A stretch of DNA of 35,633 nucleotides from the NCBI GenBank assembly GCA_934096175.1, contig CAKOLG010000013.1, forward strand, positions 1-35,633, given 5' to 3'. Source of the DNA: an uncultured Bacilli bacterium (GTDB lineage: Bacteria > Bacillota_I > Bacilli_A > RF39 > UBA660). Shown piece after piece: positions 25,936 to 32,865 of the stretch (its first letter is position 1; each line of letters opens with the position of its first letter). Both the position numbers and the translations under genes were made by a program. The notes beneath the pieces were generated by a model. That model was given only the letters and a program-made list of their open reading frames with translations. It had not been told where the DNA came from and did not search any database.

Positions 25936-25975
25936 AAAATATGCAGAAAATTGACGTTTTTTGCATATTTTTTTA
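25936..25975 (+). terminator. Long hairpin in the dnaG leader (second terminator or attenuator)
   Basis: A 15-bp stem (25936-25950 with 25957-25971, one G-T wobble, TGCAT core) has the 6-nt loop TTGACG and is followed by T-rich sequence. A possible extended -10 (TGATAAAAT, 25932-25940) overlaps its left arm, so it may either terminate adhesin read-through or attenuate transcription into dnaG. Confidence 0.6.
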
Positions 25976-26035
25976 TTCAAAAAAAAGGAAATCAAATATT
26001 TACCTATAATAATTAATAATAGAGAGGTGATTTTT

Positions 26036-27787
26036 ATGGCATTTATATCGCAAGAAGAAATTAATAACATAAGAGCGCATGCAGATATTGTAAATGTCAT
26101 AGGCAGCTATATACCTCTAAACCAACAAGGGAAAAATTATATTGGTAAATGTCCATTTCATGATGACAATTCACCAAGTATGAGTGTCTCTCCAACAAAA
26201 CAAATTTTCAAATGTTTCGCTTGTGGAGCGACCGGCAACGTTTTTACTTTTGTTTCTGATTATGAAAACGTTCCATTTATCGAAGCAGTAAATATTGTAG
26301 CCACAAAGTGTGGAATGGAACTTTCTACTGAAACTTACAATAACAATGTTTCTAATGTTTTTAAAACGGAATATGAAATAATGGAATTAGCTGAAAAATT
26401 TTATCAAAACAATTTAAAAACTGCTTTAGGAACTAAAGCCTTAGAATATTTAAAAGAAAGAGGACTTACTGACGAAATAATTAAAGATTTTGGAATAGGT
26501 TTAAGTTTAGATGAAAATGATTTACTTTTAAATTTATTATTGAAAAAAAAATATGATTTAAAAAGTATCGCTGATTTAGGTTTAACAACTCAAGTAAATA
26601 ATAAAAATCACGATTTCTTTGTTCGCAGAATTACCTTCCCACTGTGGGATAAAGATGGACACATTGTAGGTTTTAGTGCTCGTATTTATCGTGGTGAAAA
26701 AGACGTTTCTAAATATATGAATAGTAAAGAAACAAAAATATTTAAAAAAGGCGAAACATTATATAACTATCACAAAGCTAAAGAAGTTGCCAAACGTGAA
26801 AAACAGCTTATTGTAGTTGAAGGGTTTATGGATGCCATTAGAATTTCTGCCAATGGTATTAAAAATGTAGTAGCACTGCAAGGAACAGCTTTAACTAACG
26901 AACAAATTGCTTTATTAAAAAAACTTAGATGTAAAATAATCCTATGTCTAGATAATGACAATGCTGGTTTGTTAGCAACTTTAAGCAATGGTGAAGAACT
27001 TGAAAAAAACGAACTTGAAACATATGTTATTAGATTAAGTGGCGAAAAAGACCCTGATGAATATATTTTAAAAAACGGTGTTGAAGCATTTATTGAAAAT
27101 GTAAAAAAACCACTAACATTTTTTGAATTTAAAATAAACTATTTTAAGCAAAATAAGAATTTAAATAACCCTGAAGATTTAGCAGAATACATTAATGATG
27201 TCTTAAAATCATTAAGCCTCAATCCTGATCCTATATTAAGAGAAATAACAATTAATAAGCTAAGTCAAGAATATAATCTCTCAGTAGATGTTTTAAAAGA
27301 AACTTTAAAAAAGTTTGAACCAGTTTTAATTAAAGTTAAAGAAAAAAGAGAAATAGTTAAAGAGAATATAAAAAAAGATGCATATATTATTAGCTGTGAA
27401 AAAATACTATATATGATGATGAATGGAATCGAATATGTAAAACTTTATCAAAAAAAATTAGGTTTTTTTAGTGAATCAATATACAGAAATATAGCTAATG
27501 AAATAGTTTATTATGCAGAATTTAATGGAGAAATAACTGTTGCTGATTTTATTACTTACATAAACGATAAAGTAGAAATAAAAGATAAAGTAATGATGAT
27601 TGTAAATGAATCTATTAATGATTTAGTTTCAATAGAAGCAATGGATGATTATATAACAGCAGTCACTAAAATAATGACTAAAAATGAGATTCAGAAACTA
27701 AAAAAAGCAATGAAAGAAGAACTCGATTTAGACAAAAAAATGAAAATTGCAATGAAAATTGCTGAACTTAAAAAGGAAGTGTTATAA
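26036..27787 (+). CDS. dnaG: DNA primase
   Basis: A 583-aa primase making RNA primers at the replication fork. It has a CHC2 zinc domain with Cys39, His42, Cys60 and Cys63, a core domain, and a TOPRIM centre with VVEGFMDAI (about Glu262) and the acidic LDNDNAG (about 305-311). A C-terminal helical region would contact the DnaB helicase. Full family length. ATG at 26036 follows AGAGGTGA; the longer frame from 25961 would start inside the leader hairpin and is rejected. First gene of dnaG-rpoD-trmK, the classic Bacillota macromolecular-synthesis order; rpoD begins 1 nt after the stop. Confidence 0.96.
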   Translation: MAFISQEEINNIRAHADIVNVIGSYIPLNQQGKNYIGKCPFHDDNSPSMSVSPTKQIFKCFACGATGNVFTFVSDYENVPFIEAVNIVATKCGMELSTETYNNNVSNVFKTEYEIMELAEKFYQNNLKTALGTKALEYLKERGLTDEIIKDFGIGLSLDENDLLLNLLLKKKYDLKSIADLGLTTQVNNKNHDFFVRRITFPLWDKDGHIVGFSARIYRGEKDVSKYMNSKETKIFKKGETLYNYHKAKEVAKREKQLIVVEGFMDAIRISANGIKNVVALQGTALTNEQIALLKKLRCKIILCLDNDNAGLLATLSNGEELEKNELETYVIRLSGEKDPDEYILKNGVEAFIENVKKPLTFFEFKINYFKQNKNLNNPEDLAEYINDVLKSLSLNPDPILREITINKLSQEYNLSVDVLKETLKKFEPVLIKVKEKREIVKENIKKDAYIISCEKILYMMMNGIEYVKLYQKKLGFFSESIYRNIANEIVYYAEFNGEITVADFITYINDKVEIKDKVMMIVNESINDLVSIEAMDDYITAVTKIMTKNEIQKLKKAMKEELDLDKKMKIAMKIAELKKEVL

Positions 27788-27788
27788 A

Positions 27789-28889
27789 ATGGTAGAAATT
27801 AAGAGTTTTGAAGATAGAAAAAAAGATTTAATTGAATTAGGAAAGAAAAATGATAATATTTTAACTTTTGAACAATTGGCAGATAGTTTAAAAGGTCTTG
27901 ATATTGATAATGATTCATTAGATGATTTATATAATTCATTAATCGAAAATGGTATTGAAGTTGTTTCAACAGACGAACAAGGAAGCGAGTCTGATGCTAA
28001 ACAAATAAAAGAAGAAGAAAACCTTGTTCTTAGTGACGAAGAGATTACTAAAGATATAAATATAAATGATCCAGTTAGAATGTATTTAAAAGAAATAGGA
28101 CGTATAAGTTTATTAAGTCCTGATGAAGAAACAGAATTATCTGTTCGTATTGCAAATGGTGATGAAGCGGCTAAAAATATTTTAGCTGAATCAAACTTAC
28201 GTTTAGTAGTTTCAATTGCTAAAAGATATGTAGGTAGAGGATTGCTTTTCTTAGATTTAATCCAAGAAGGAAATATTGGTTTAATGAAAGCAGTTGAAAA
28301 ATTTGATTATGATAAAGGTTATAAATTCAGTACCTACGCTACATGGTGGATAAGACAAGCAATTACTAGAGCTCTCGCTGATCAAGCAAGAACTATTCGT
28401 GTCCCAGTACACATGGTTGAAACCATAAATAAGATGGCCCGAGTTCAACGTCAAATGACTCTAGAATTAAATAGAGAACCTTCAGAAGAAGAATTAGCTG
28501 AAAAAATGGGTATCACAGTTGACAAAGTTAGAGAAGTTATGAAAATTAGTCAAGACCCTGTATCTTTAGAAACCCCAATAGGAGAAGAAGACGATTCACA
28601 TTTAGGAGATTTCATAAAAGATGAAAGAAGCATGAGCCCAGAAGAATATGCAACTAACGAAATTTTAAAAGAAGAAATCAAAAATGTTTTACTAACGCTT
28701 CAAGAAAGAGAACAAGAAGTTCTTGAATTGCGTTTCGGTTTGGTAGATGGAACCAGTCATACTTTAGAAGAGGTAGGTAAAAAATTTAACGTTACTAGAG
28801 AAAGAATTAGACAAATAGAGGCAAAAGCATTAAGAAAATTAAGACATCCATCAAGAGCAAAAAAATTAAAGGATTTTTTAGGTGAGTAA
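27789..28889 (+). CDS. rpoD: Primary sigma factor SigA/RpoD
   Basis: A 366-aa housekeeping sigma factor. A region 1.1-like acidic N-terminus (1-80) precedes region 1.2 (DPVRMYLKEIG). Region 2 has FLDLIQEGNIGLMKAVEKFD and the -10-recognising YKFSTYATWWIRQAI, then region 3. Region 4 ends in a helix-turn-helix, TLEEVGKKFNVTRERIRQIE. These match the sigma-70 class that reads TTGACA/TATAAT, the form of the promoters seen in this window. ATG at 27789 is preferred to the frame start at 27759 because it gives the normal N-terminus and has AAAGGAAG upstream, inside the dnaG end. It overlaps trmK by 8 nt. Confidence 0.97.
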   Translation: MVEIKSFEDRKKDLIELGKKNDNILTFEQLADSLKGLDIDNDSLDDLYNSLIENGIEVVSTDEQGSESDAKQIKEEENLVLSDEEITKDININDPVRMYLKEIGRISLLSPDEETELSVRIANGDEAAKNILAESNLRLVVSIAKRYVGRGLLFLDLIQEGNIGLMKAVEKFDYDKGYKFSTYATWWIRQAITRALADQARTIRVPVHMVETINKMARVQRQMTLELNREPSEEELAEKMGITVDKVREVMKISQDPVSLETPIGEEDDSHLGDFIKDERSMSPEEYATNEILKEEIKNVLLTLQEREQEVLELRFGLVDGTSHTLEEVGKKFNVTRERIRQIEAKALRKLRHPSRAKKLKDFLGE

Positions 28890-29526
28890 GCTAAGTCCTA
28901 GATTATTCGCTTTAACAGGGTATGTTGAAAAAGGCGACAGCATTGTTGATGTTGGTTGTGATCACGGTCTACTCAGCATATATTTATATGAAAATAAATT
29001 ATGTAAAAATATTATTGCCAGTGATATAAACGAAAAAGCTTTACAAAATGCCATAGAAAATATTAGCAAACGCCAACTAAATATAAAAACTGTTTTGAGT
29101 GATGGTATCTGCAATGTCGAACTTGAAGGCATTAACACATTAATAATCTCAGGAATGGGCACAGGCACAATACTTCATATTTTAGAAGATAGAAACAGAT
29201 TGACACATATAAACAAACTTATTATTCAGTCAAACAACGATCATCAACTTTTACGTAATGAATTAAATAAAAAAGGTTATTATCTCCAAAGTGAAACCGT
29301 GACTAATGATAAAAACAAATGGTATGTTACATGCTTGTTTATTAAAAGTTCTAAAAAAAACAGCAAAAAAGAAATCAAGTATGGATACCTTAATAACTTA
29401 GAATATGTTAAATATCTTTATGACTTTAATAAAAAAATTTATAAAAAAATACCTATAAATAATTTATTAAAAAAAATCGAATACATTAAATTACTTAAAG
29501 TCTTAAAAAAAGCTATTAAAAAATAA
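28882..29526 (+). CDS. trmK: tRNA (adenine22-N1)-methyltransferase TrmK
   Basis: A 214-aa SAM-dependent enzyme (YqfN family) methylating N1 of A22 in tRNA. The N-terminal SPRLFAL, the SAM loop VDVGCDHGLL (about 22-31), SDINEKALQNA (about 49-59) and ISGMGTGTI (about 90-98) are typical of the family. A Lys-rich helical tail ends it. Its place directly after rpoD matches B. subtilis and many relatives. The start is GTG at 28882 within the rpoD end (8-nt overlap), with AAAGGA 9 nt upstream; no ATG gives the conserved N-terminus. The yqfO/nif3-like gene that often follows is absent. Confidence 0.93.
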   Translation: MSKLSPRLFALTGYVEKGDSIVDVGCDHGLLSIYLYENKLCKNIIASDINEKALQNAIENISKRQLNIKTVLSDGICNVELEGINTLIISGMGTGTILHILEDRNRLTHINKLIIQSNNDHQLLRNELNKKGYYLQSETVTNDKNKWYVTCLFIKSSKKNSKKEIKYGYLNNLEYVKYLYDFNKKIYKKIPINNLLKKIEYIKLLKVLKKAIKK

Positions 29527-29540
29527 TTAATAGCTTTTTT
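29505..29540. terminator. Bidirectional terminator between trmK and the VrrA/YqfQ-like gene
   Basis: AGCTATTAA (29511-29519) pairs perfectly with TTAATAGCT (29527-29535), flanked by A6 and T5, so it serves both strands. The trmK TAA lies in the loop; the minus-strand gene's stop is at its other edge. Confidence 0.88.
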
Positions 29541-29778
29541 ATTGAAAGAAAACAGGGTTATTGTTTGTGATTTTTTTTAATTCAGTTGTACTAGTGTTAT
29601 TATTATTATTATCGTTCTTTTGTTTATTTAAACTAAAATTGTTTAATCCGCTAAGTAATTTACCAGAATTACTAATAATTGGTTTGACTTGCTTGTATAT
29701 TGGAATAACTTCGCGGGCAATATTTAAAGTTTTAGACAATCCACTAATAATTTTTATTAAAGATAGGCCATTGTTCAT
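29539..29778 (-). CDS. VrrA/YqfQ-like small protein
   Basis: A 79-aa protein with no known enzymatic motif. Residues about 5-42 (ISGLSKTLNIAREVIPIYKQVKPIIS) resemble the conserved core of VrrA/YqfQ proteins of Bacillota, whose genes also sit near rpoD and trmK. The rest is an Asn/Lys-rich disordered tail with a run of Asn, comparable to the variable repeats that give VrrA its name. Function is unknown in the family. Start: ATG at 29778 has GAGG with an 8-nt gap; the ATG at 29784 is too close to that site, and 29817 has none. It is read opposite to its neighbours. A plus-strand frame over the same bases is only its hydrophobic shadow. Confidence 0.6.
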   Translation of the reverse strand: MNNGLSLIKIISGLSKTLNIAREVIPIYKQVKPIISNSGKLLSGLNNFSLNKQKNDNNNNNTSTTELKKITNNNPVFFQ

Positions 29779-29831
29779 AATCATTACCTCACTATAATAT
29801 ATGAATGTTTTTTTCAAAATATCAATATTTA

Positions 29832-29840
29832 TGGTATAAT
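29832..29840 (+). promoter_or_regulatory. Extended -10 promoter of the prepilin peptidase gene
   Basis: TGGTATAAT (29832-29840) is an extended -10 element; the -35 at 29812-29817 (TTTCAA) is weak. The start would lie about 20 nt before the ATG at 29867. Confidence 0.5.
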
Positions 29841-29866
29841 TTTTATAAAATAAGGAAGTGGTAAAA

Positions 29867-30628
29867 ATGTTATTCGATATTTGTGTTATTTTTACGCTTT
29901 TTTTCTCTGGCTTATTTTTCGCAGAAATATTAATTATTTTAGGTTTAAAATTACCAATTAAATCTAAGGTAATAAATACTTGTTTATATTGTAACCACGA
30001 TTATAAATGGTATGAACTAATACCTCTAATTTCCTATTTTACTTCAAAAGGCAGATGCAACTACTGCCACAAAAAACTAGATTTTTACTATTTCCTGTTA
30101 GAATTAATCCTTGGTTTATTATTTTCTCTTTCATATATAAGATATGGCTTTAGTTACGAAATGCTCACTTGCATGCTCATCAGTTCATTATGTATTATAA
30201 TTTTTGTTACGGATTTTAATTACTATATTATTCTTGATAGCTCACTAATTATTTCTAGTTTGTTAATTTTACTTTTTAAATTTTTATTTTTTGGAACTAA
30301 AACACTATTAATATCTATAATTAGTGGAATTATATTATTTATTTTTATGTTAATTATTGGTTTAATTGGTAAAGTTATCTTTAAAAGAGAGTCATTAGGT
30401 GGCGGCGATATAAAATTAGCAGCTTTCTTTGGCTTCACTCTCGGAATAAGATTAAGTATTATTTCCTTAATATTAGGATCATTATTAGCTTTTCCATATG
30501 CAATCTATTTAGCACTTTCCAATAAAAGTCGTGAACTTCCATTTGGTCCATATCTAATTACAGCGTTATTACTTATTTTTATCTTTATGAAAAAAATAAA
30601 AATATTTCTAAGTATAATATTTTATTAA
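29867..30628 (+). CDS. Type IV prepilin peptidase (A24 family)
   Basis: A 253-aa membrane aspartic protease that cleaves, and often N-methylates, type IV pilin-like precursors. It has about eight hydrophobic segments. The cytoplasmic zinc-binding loop has Cys39, Cys42, Cys64 and Cys67 (CLYC...CNYC). Catalytic aspartates are Asp116 in VTDFNYYII and Asp181 in GGGDIKLA. It is full-length and of ComC/PilD type rather than the short archaeal form. ATG at 29867 is preferred to GTG at 29858, which lies in the AAGGAAG site. No pilin, com or pil gene lies nearby, so its substrates are encoded elsewhere. No clear terminator follows; the next 100 nt hold only a possible TATAAT at 30682. Confidence 0.92.
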   Translation: MLFDICVIFTLFFSGLFFAEILIILGLKLPIKSKVINTCLYCNHDYKWYELIPLISYFTSKGRCNYCHKKLDFYYFLLELILGLLFSLSYIRYGFSYEMLTCMLISSLCIIIFVTDFNYYIILDSSLIISSLLILLFKFLFFGTKTLLISIISGIILFIFMLIIGLIGKVIFKRESLGGGDIKLAAFFGFTLGIRLSIISLILGSLLAFPYAIYLALSNKSRELPFGPYLITALLLIFIFMKKIKIFLSIIFY

Positions 30629-30730
30629 AACTATACCAAATAATACCATAACCAAAGAAGTATAAAAAATAGTAAAATGGTTATAATGTAAATGAACATT
30701 GACTAGCAATTATAAAGGCAGTGTGATTTT

Positions 30731-31282
30731 ATGAAATTACCAAAAAAACTATTTTACAGTGTGTTTGCTTTGGTTAGTTTTTTAATCCTAACAAATTATT
30801 CCAGAGCCAAAGTTAATAACTATTTTTACCTCCAAGAACCAACAATGAGTAATATAAAAATAGAAAACCAACAAAACGATAATTTAAAAAACACTTATAT
30901 ATACAAAATAACTATCGAAGATATTGAAGGAGCCATAAAATACACCATAAATAATAATACATTTTATGCAATCTTTAATGCCAAAAATGAAAGTAAAATC
31001 CAATTAAACAGCAATGAAACGATAATAATTTATGATATTCCCTTTAATAAAAAAATTAATATTGAACAAGACTCAATCGACAATTACGTAACAACAGTTA
31101 ATGGAAAATCTACCAACAAATATATTGGCACAGTTTCAAATAACTTGATAATATTTAATAATACCATTGAAACAGTTAATACAAATCCCAACACCAATGA
31201 TAGTGTTTATAAATATATTTTTTTAATATTTGTTATCAGTTTGCTAATAATATGGTTGAAAAAAATATACTCTAAAAGTTAG
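30731..31282 (+). CDS. Small pilin-like surface protein with an NPNTN class B sorting signal
   Basis: A 183-aa exported protein: signal peptide (1-26), one beta-rich domain (about 50-147), then the sorting signal. The domain pattern (YIYKITIED, a NTFYAIF strand, an IIIYDIP turn, and a closing LIIFNNT strand) resembles the single-domain pilin/isopeptide modules of the DUF7601/FctA kind. The C-terminus has NPNTN (152-156), a hydrophobic helix (159-176) and a basic tail (KKIYSKS). NPxTN is the known recognition form of class B sortases such as SrtB (NPQTN), and a class B sortase gene starts 178 nt on. It could be a pilus subunit or a single anchored ligand; no heme-binding NEAT domain is seen. 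The ribosome site is weak (AAAGG 12 nt away). Confidence 0.72.
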   Translation: MKLPKKLFYSVFALVSFLILTNYSRAKVNNYFYLQEPTMSNIKIENQQNDNLKNTYIYKITIEDIEGAIKYTINNNTFYAIFNAKNESKIQLNSNETIIIYDIPFNKKINIEQDSIDNYVTTVNGKSTNKYIGTVSNNLIIFNNTIETVNTNPNTNDSVYKYIFLIFVISLLIIWLKKIYSKS

Positions 31283-31300
31283 ACTTTTTAAATTATCAGA

Positions 31301-31342
31301 CATAAAAAAATATTTCATATGGTTATGAGATATTTTTTTGTG
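31301..31342. terminator. Nineteen-base-pair hairpin between the pilin-like and sortase genes
   Basis: 31301-31319 pairs with 31324-31342 over 19 positions with two wobble pairs and a 4-nt loop (TGGT). The arms contain A7/T7 tracts, so either strand yields a stem ending in U-rich sequence. It is likely the terminator for the pilin-like gene. Confidence 0.72.
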
Positions 31343-31409
31343 AAAAAATTTCTTTTTTTAACTTTTAAAATACTTAAAAAACTTTTTTAAATAAAGCAAT
31401 TTTATTTCA

Positions 31410-31438
31410 TTGACAAAGCGAAAAATTATCTTTATATT
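31410..31438 (+). promoter_or_regulatory. Sigma-A promoter of the sortase gene
   Basis: A consensus TTGACA (31410-31415), a 17-nt spacer and TATATT (31433-31438). The start near 31445 leaves a leader of about 16 nt carrying AAGGAGG. Confidence 0.8.
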
Positions 31439-31460
31439 ACTGACTTAAGGAGGACATTAA

Positions 31461-32129
31461 TTGAAAAAAATTAAATTTTTCATTATCTTAGCTTTAATTT
31501 TAATTATTCCTAAAATTTCTTACTCTATCACATCAACTGAACTTGTTAATGATATAAACAAAGAGCTAAAAATCCAACAATTAAAAGAAATATATAATAA
31601 CGAAGACATTGAAGCAATTATTGAAATACCAGGCACGAATATTTATGAACCAGTCCTAAAAGCAACAAATAACGCATTTTACTTAAATCATAATAATTCT
31701 AAAGAAAAAAATATTATTGGTTCCATATTTATGGATTATCGAACTAATTTAGAAAGTCAAAAAATTCTTATCTACGGTCACAATTCAACCATATATAATC
31801 CACCATTCCGTCAATTAGAAAATTATTACAATCAAGAATTTTACCATAGTCATAAACTTATTAATTTAATCACAGACTACAATATTATTCATTATCTAAT
31901 ATTTTCTGTATTTATTGAATATAAAGACTGGAGTTATATGAATTTAAACCTTTCAGATGAAAATTATTTAAACCATCTCATAGCTTTACAAAAAAAATCA
32001 TGGTATCAAACAAATATAGAATTAACAAAAAACGATCAAATATTAATCATACAGACGTGTTCATACCACAAAAACTATAGCCAATACAAAGATAAATATT
32101 TATTGCTTATTGCTAAAAAAATAAATTAA
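31461..32129 (+). CDS. Class B-type sortase, active-site arginine apparently replaced
   Basis: A 222-aa membrane-anchored transpeptidase that would join the NPNTN protein encoded upstream to the wall or to itself. N-terminal signal anchor (3-22); the sortase core begins IEAIIEIPGTNI (about 50-61) with NHNN...GSIFMDYR. The catalytic histidine is His107 in YGHNS and the cysteine Cys200 in QTCSYH. Length and the long insert between His and Cys fit class B. After Cys200 there is no Arg: Lys210 or Lys212 stands where the conserved Arg (10 residues after Cys in S. aureus SrtB) is expected. The start is TTG with AAGGAGG 7 nt before it; no ATG keeps the anchor. It has its own strong promoter. Confidence 0.85.
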   Translation: MKKIKFFIILALILIIPKISYSITSTELVNDINKELKIQQLKEIYNNEDIEAIIEIPGTNIYEPVLKATNNAFYLNHNNSKEKNIIGSIFMDYRTNLESQKILIYGHNSTIYNPPFRQLENYYNQEFYHSHKLINLITDYNIIHYLIFSVFIEYKDWSYMNLNLSDENYLNHLIALQKKSWYQTNIELTKNDQILIIQTCSYHKNYSQYKDKYLLLIAKKIN

Positions 32130-32138
32130 TTTTAAATT

Positions 32139-32160
32139 GTCACTTAAAAGTCATTTACAA
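32139..32160 (+). promoter_or_regulatory. Tandem 11-bp direct repeat upstream of the ABC exporter
   Basis: GTCACTTAAAA (32139-32149) and GTCATTTACAA (32150-32160) adjoin and match at 9 of 11 positions. Direct repeats of 11-bp period are typical operators of OmpR-family response regulators. No regulator gene is in the window; the role is inferred. Confidence 0.4.
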
Positions 32161-32192
32161 AAAATATACTTTTAACAGAAGGGAAGAAAAAT

Positions 32193-32864
32193 ATGGAAAT
32201 ATTACATGTAGAAAATTTAACGAAAATATATGGTAAAGGGGATACAAAAGTCACCGCCTTAGATAACGTTTCCTTTTCTGTCAATCAAGGAGAGTTCGTT
32301 ACTATCGTTGGCGCATCAGGTAGTGGCAAGTCAACTTTGCTACATTTAATAGGGGGAGTTGACCGCCCTAATTCAGGAAAAGTTTTAATTAATGGCAAAA
32401 ATATTTACGAAATGGACAACGATACTTTAGCTATTTTTAGAAGACGTCAGATAGGTCTAATATACCAATTTTATAATTTGTTACCTATCTTAAATGTCGA
32501 GGAAAATATTACCTTACCATTGGAATTAGACGGTAGAAAAGTTGACAATCAAGAATTAGATGAACTTTTAAAAATATTAGGACTAAGTGCTCGTAAAAAA
32601 CATTTACCAAACGAATTATCAGGAGGACAGCAACAAAGAACTTCAATTGGCCGAGCAATGATTACTCACCCAGCTATTATTTTAGCGGATGAACCAACTG
32701 GTAACTTAGATACTAAAGCAAGTGACGAAATAGTTGAATTATTAAAAATTTCTAATAAAAAATATAAACAAACTATCATAATGATTACTCATAACTTAGA
32801 ACTTGCCAGCTTGGCAGATCGAATTATTAAAATTGAAGATGGTCATATTGTTGAGGAGGATTAA
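32193..32864 (+). CDS. ABC transporter ATP-binding protein (MacB/LolD-type)
   Basis: A 223-aa ATPase subunit. Walker A GASGSGKS (40-47), Q-loop IYQFYNLL (Gln92), signature LSGGQQQR (142-149), Walker B IILADEP (162-168) and the H-loop ITHN are complete. The IYQFYNLLPILNVEENI wording is that of peptide-export and antimicrobial-peptide-resistance ABC ATPases. It powers the permease that starts 1 nt after its stop; GAGGAGGA inside its own 3' end is the ribosome site for that gene. ATG follows AAGGGAAG. An 11-bp direct repeat precedes it. No two-component system lies alongside in this window. Confidence 0.9.
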   Translation: MEILHVENLTKIYGKGDTKVTALDNVSFSVNQGEFVTIVGASGSGKSTLLHLIGGVDRPNSGKVLINGKNIYEMDNDTLAIFRRRQIGLIYQFYNLLPILNVEENITLPLELDGRKVDNQELDELLKILGLSARKKHLPNELSGGQQQRTSIGRAMITHPAIILADEPTGNLDTKASDEIVELLKISNKKYKQTIIMITHNLELASLADRIIKIEDGHIVEED

Positions 32865-32865
32865 A

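Noticed and set aside
29561..29797. Plus-strand 78-aa hydrophobic frame opposite the VrrA/YqfQ-like gene
   Set aside because: No ribosome site; its Leu/Val/Phe-rich sequence is the complement of the Asn/Lys-rich gene on the minus strand, which has a proper GAGG site and a family resemblance.
30699..30727. TTGACT as a -35 for the NPNTN protein gene
   Set aside because: The matching -10 position falls within a few bases of the ATG and has no TATAAT-like sequence.
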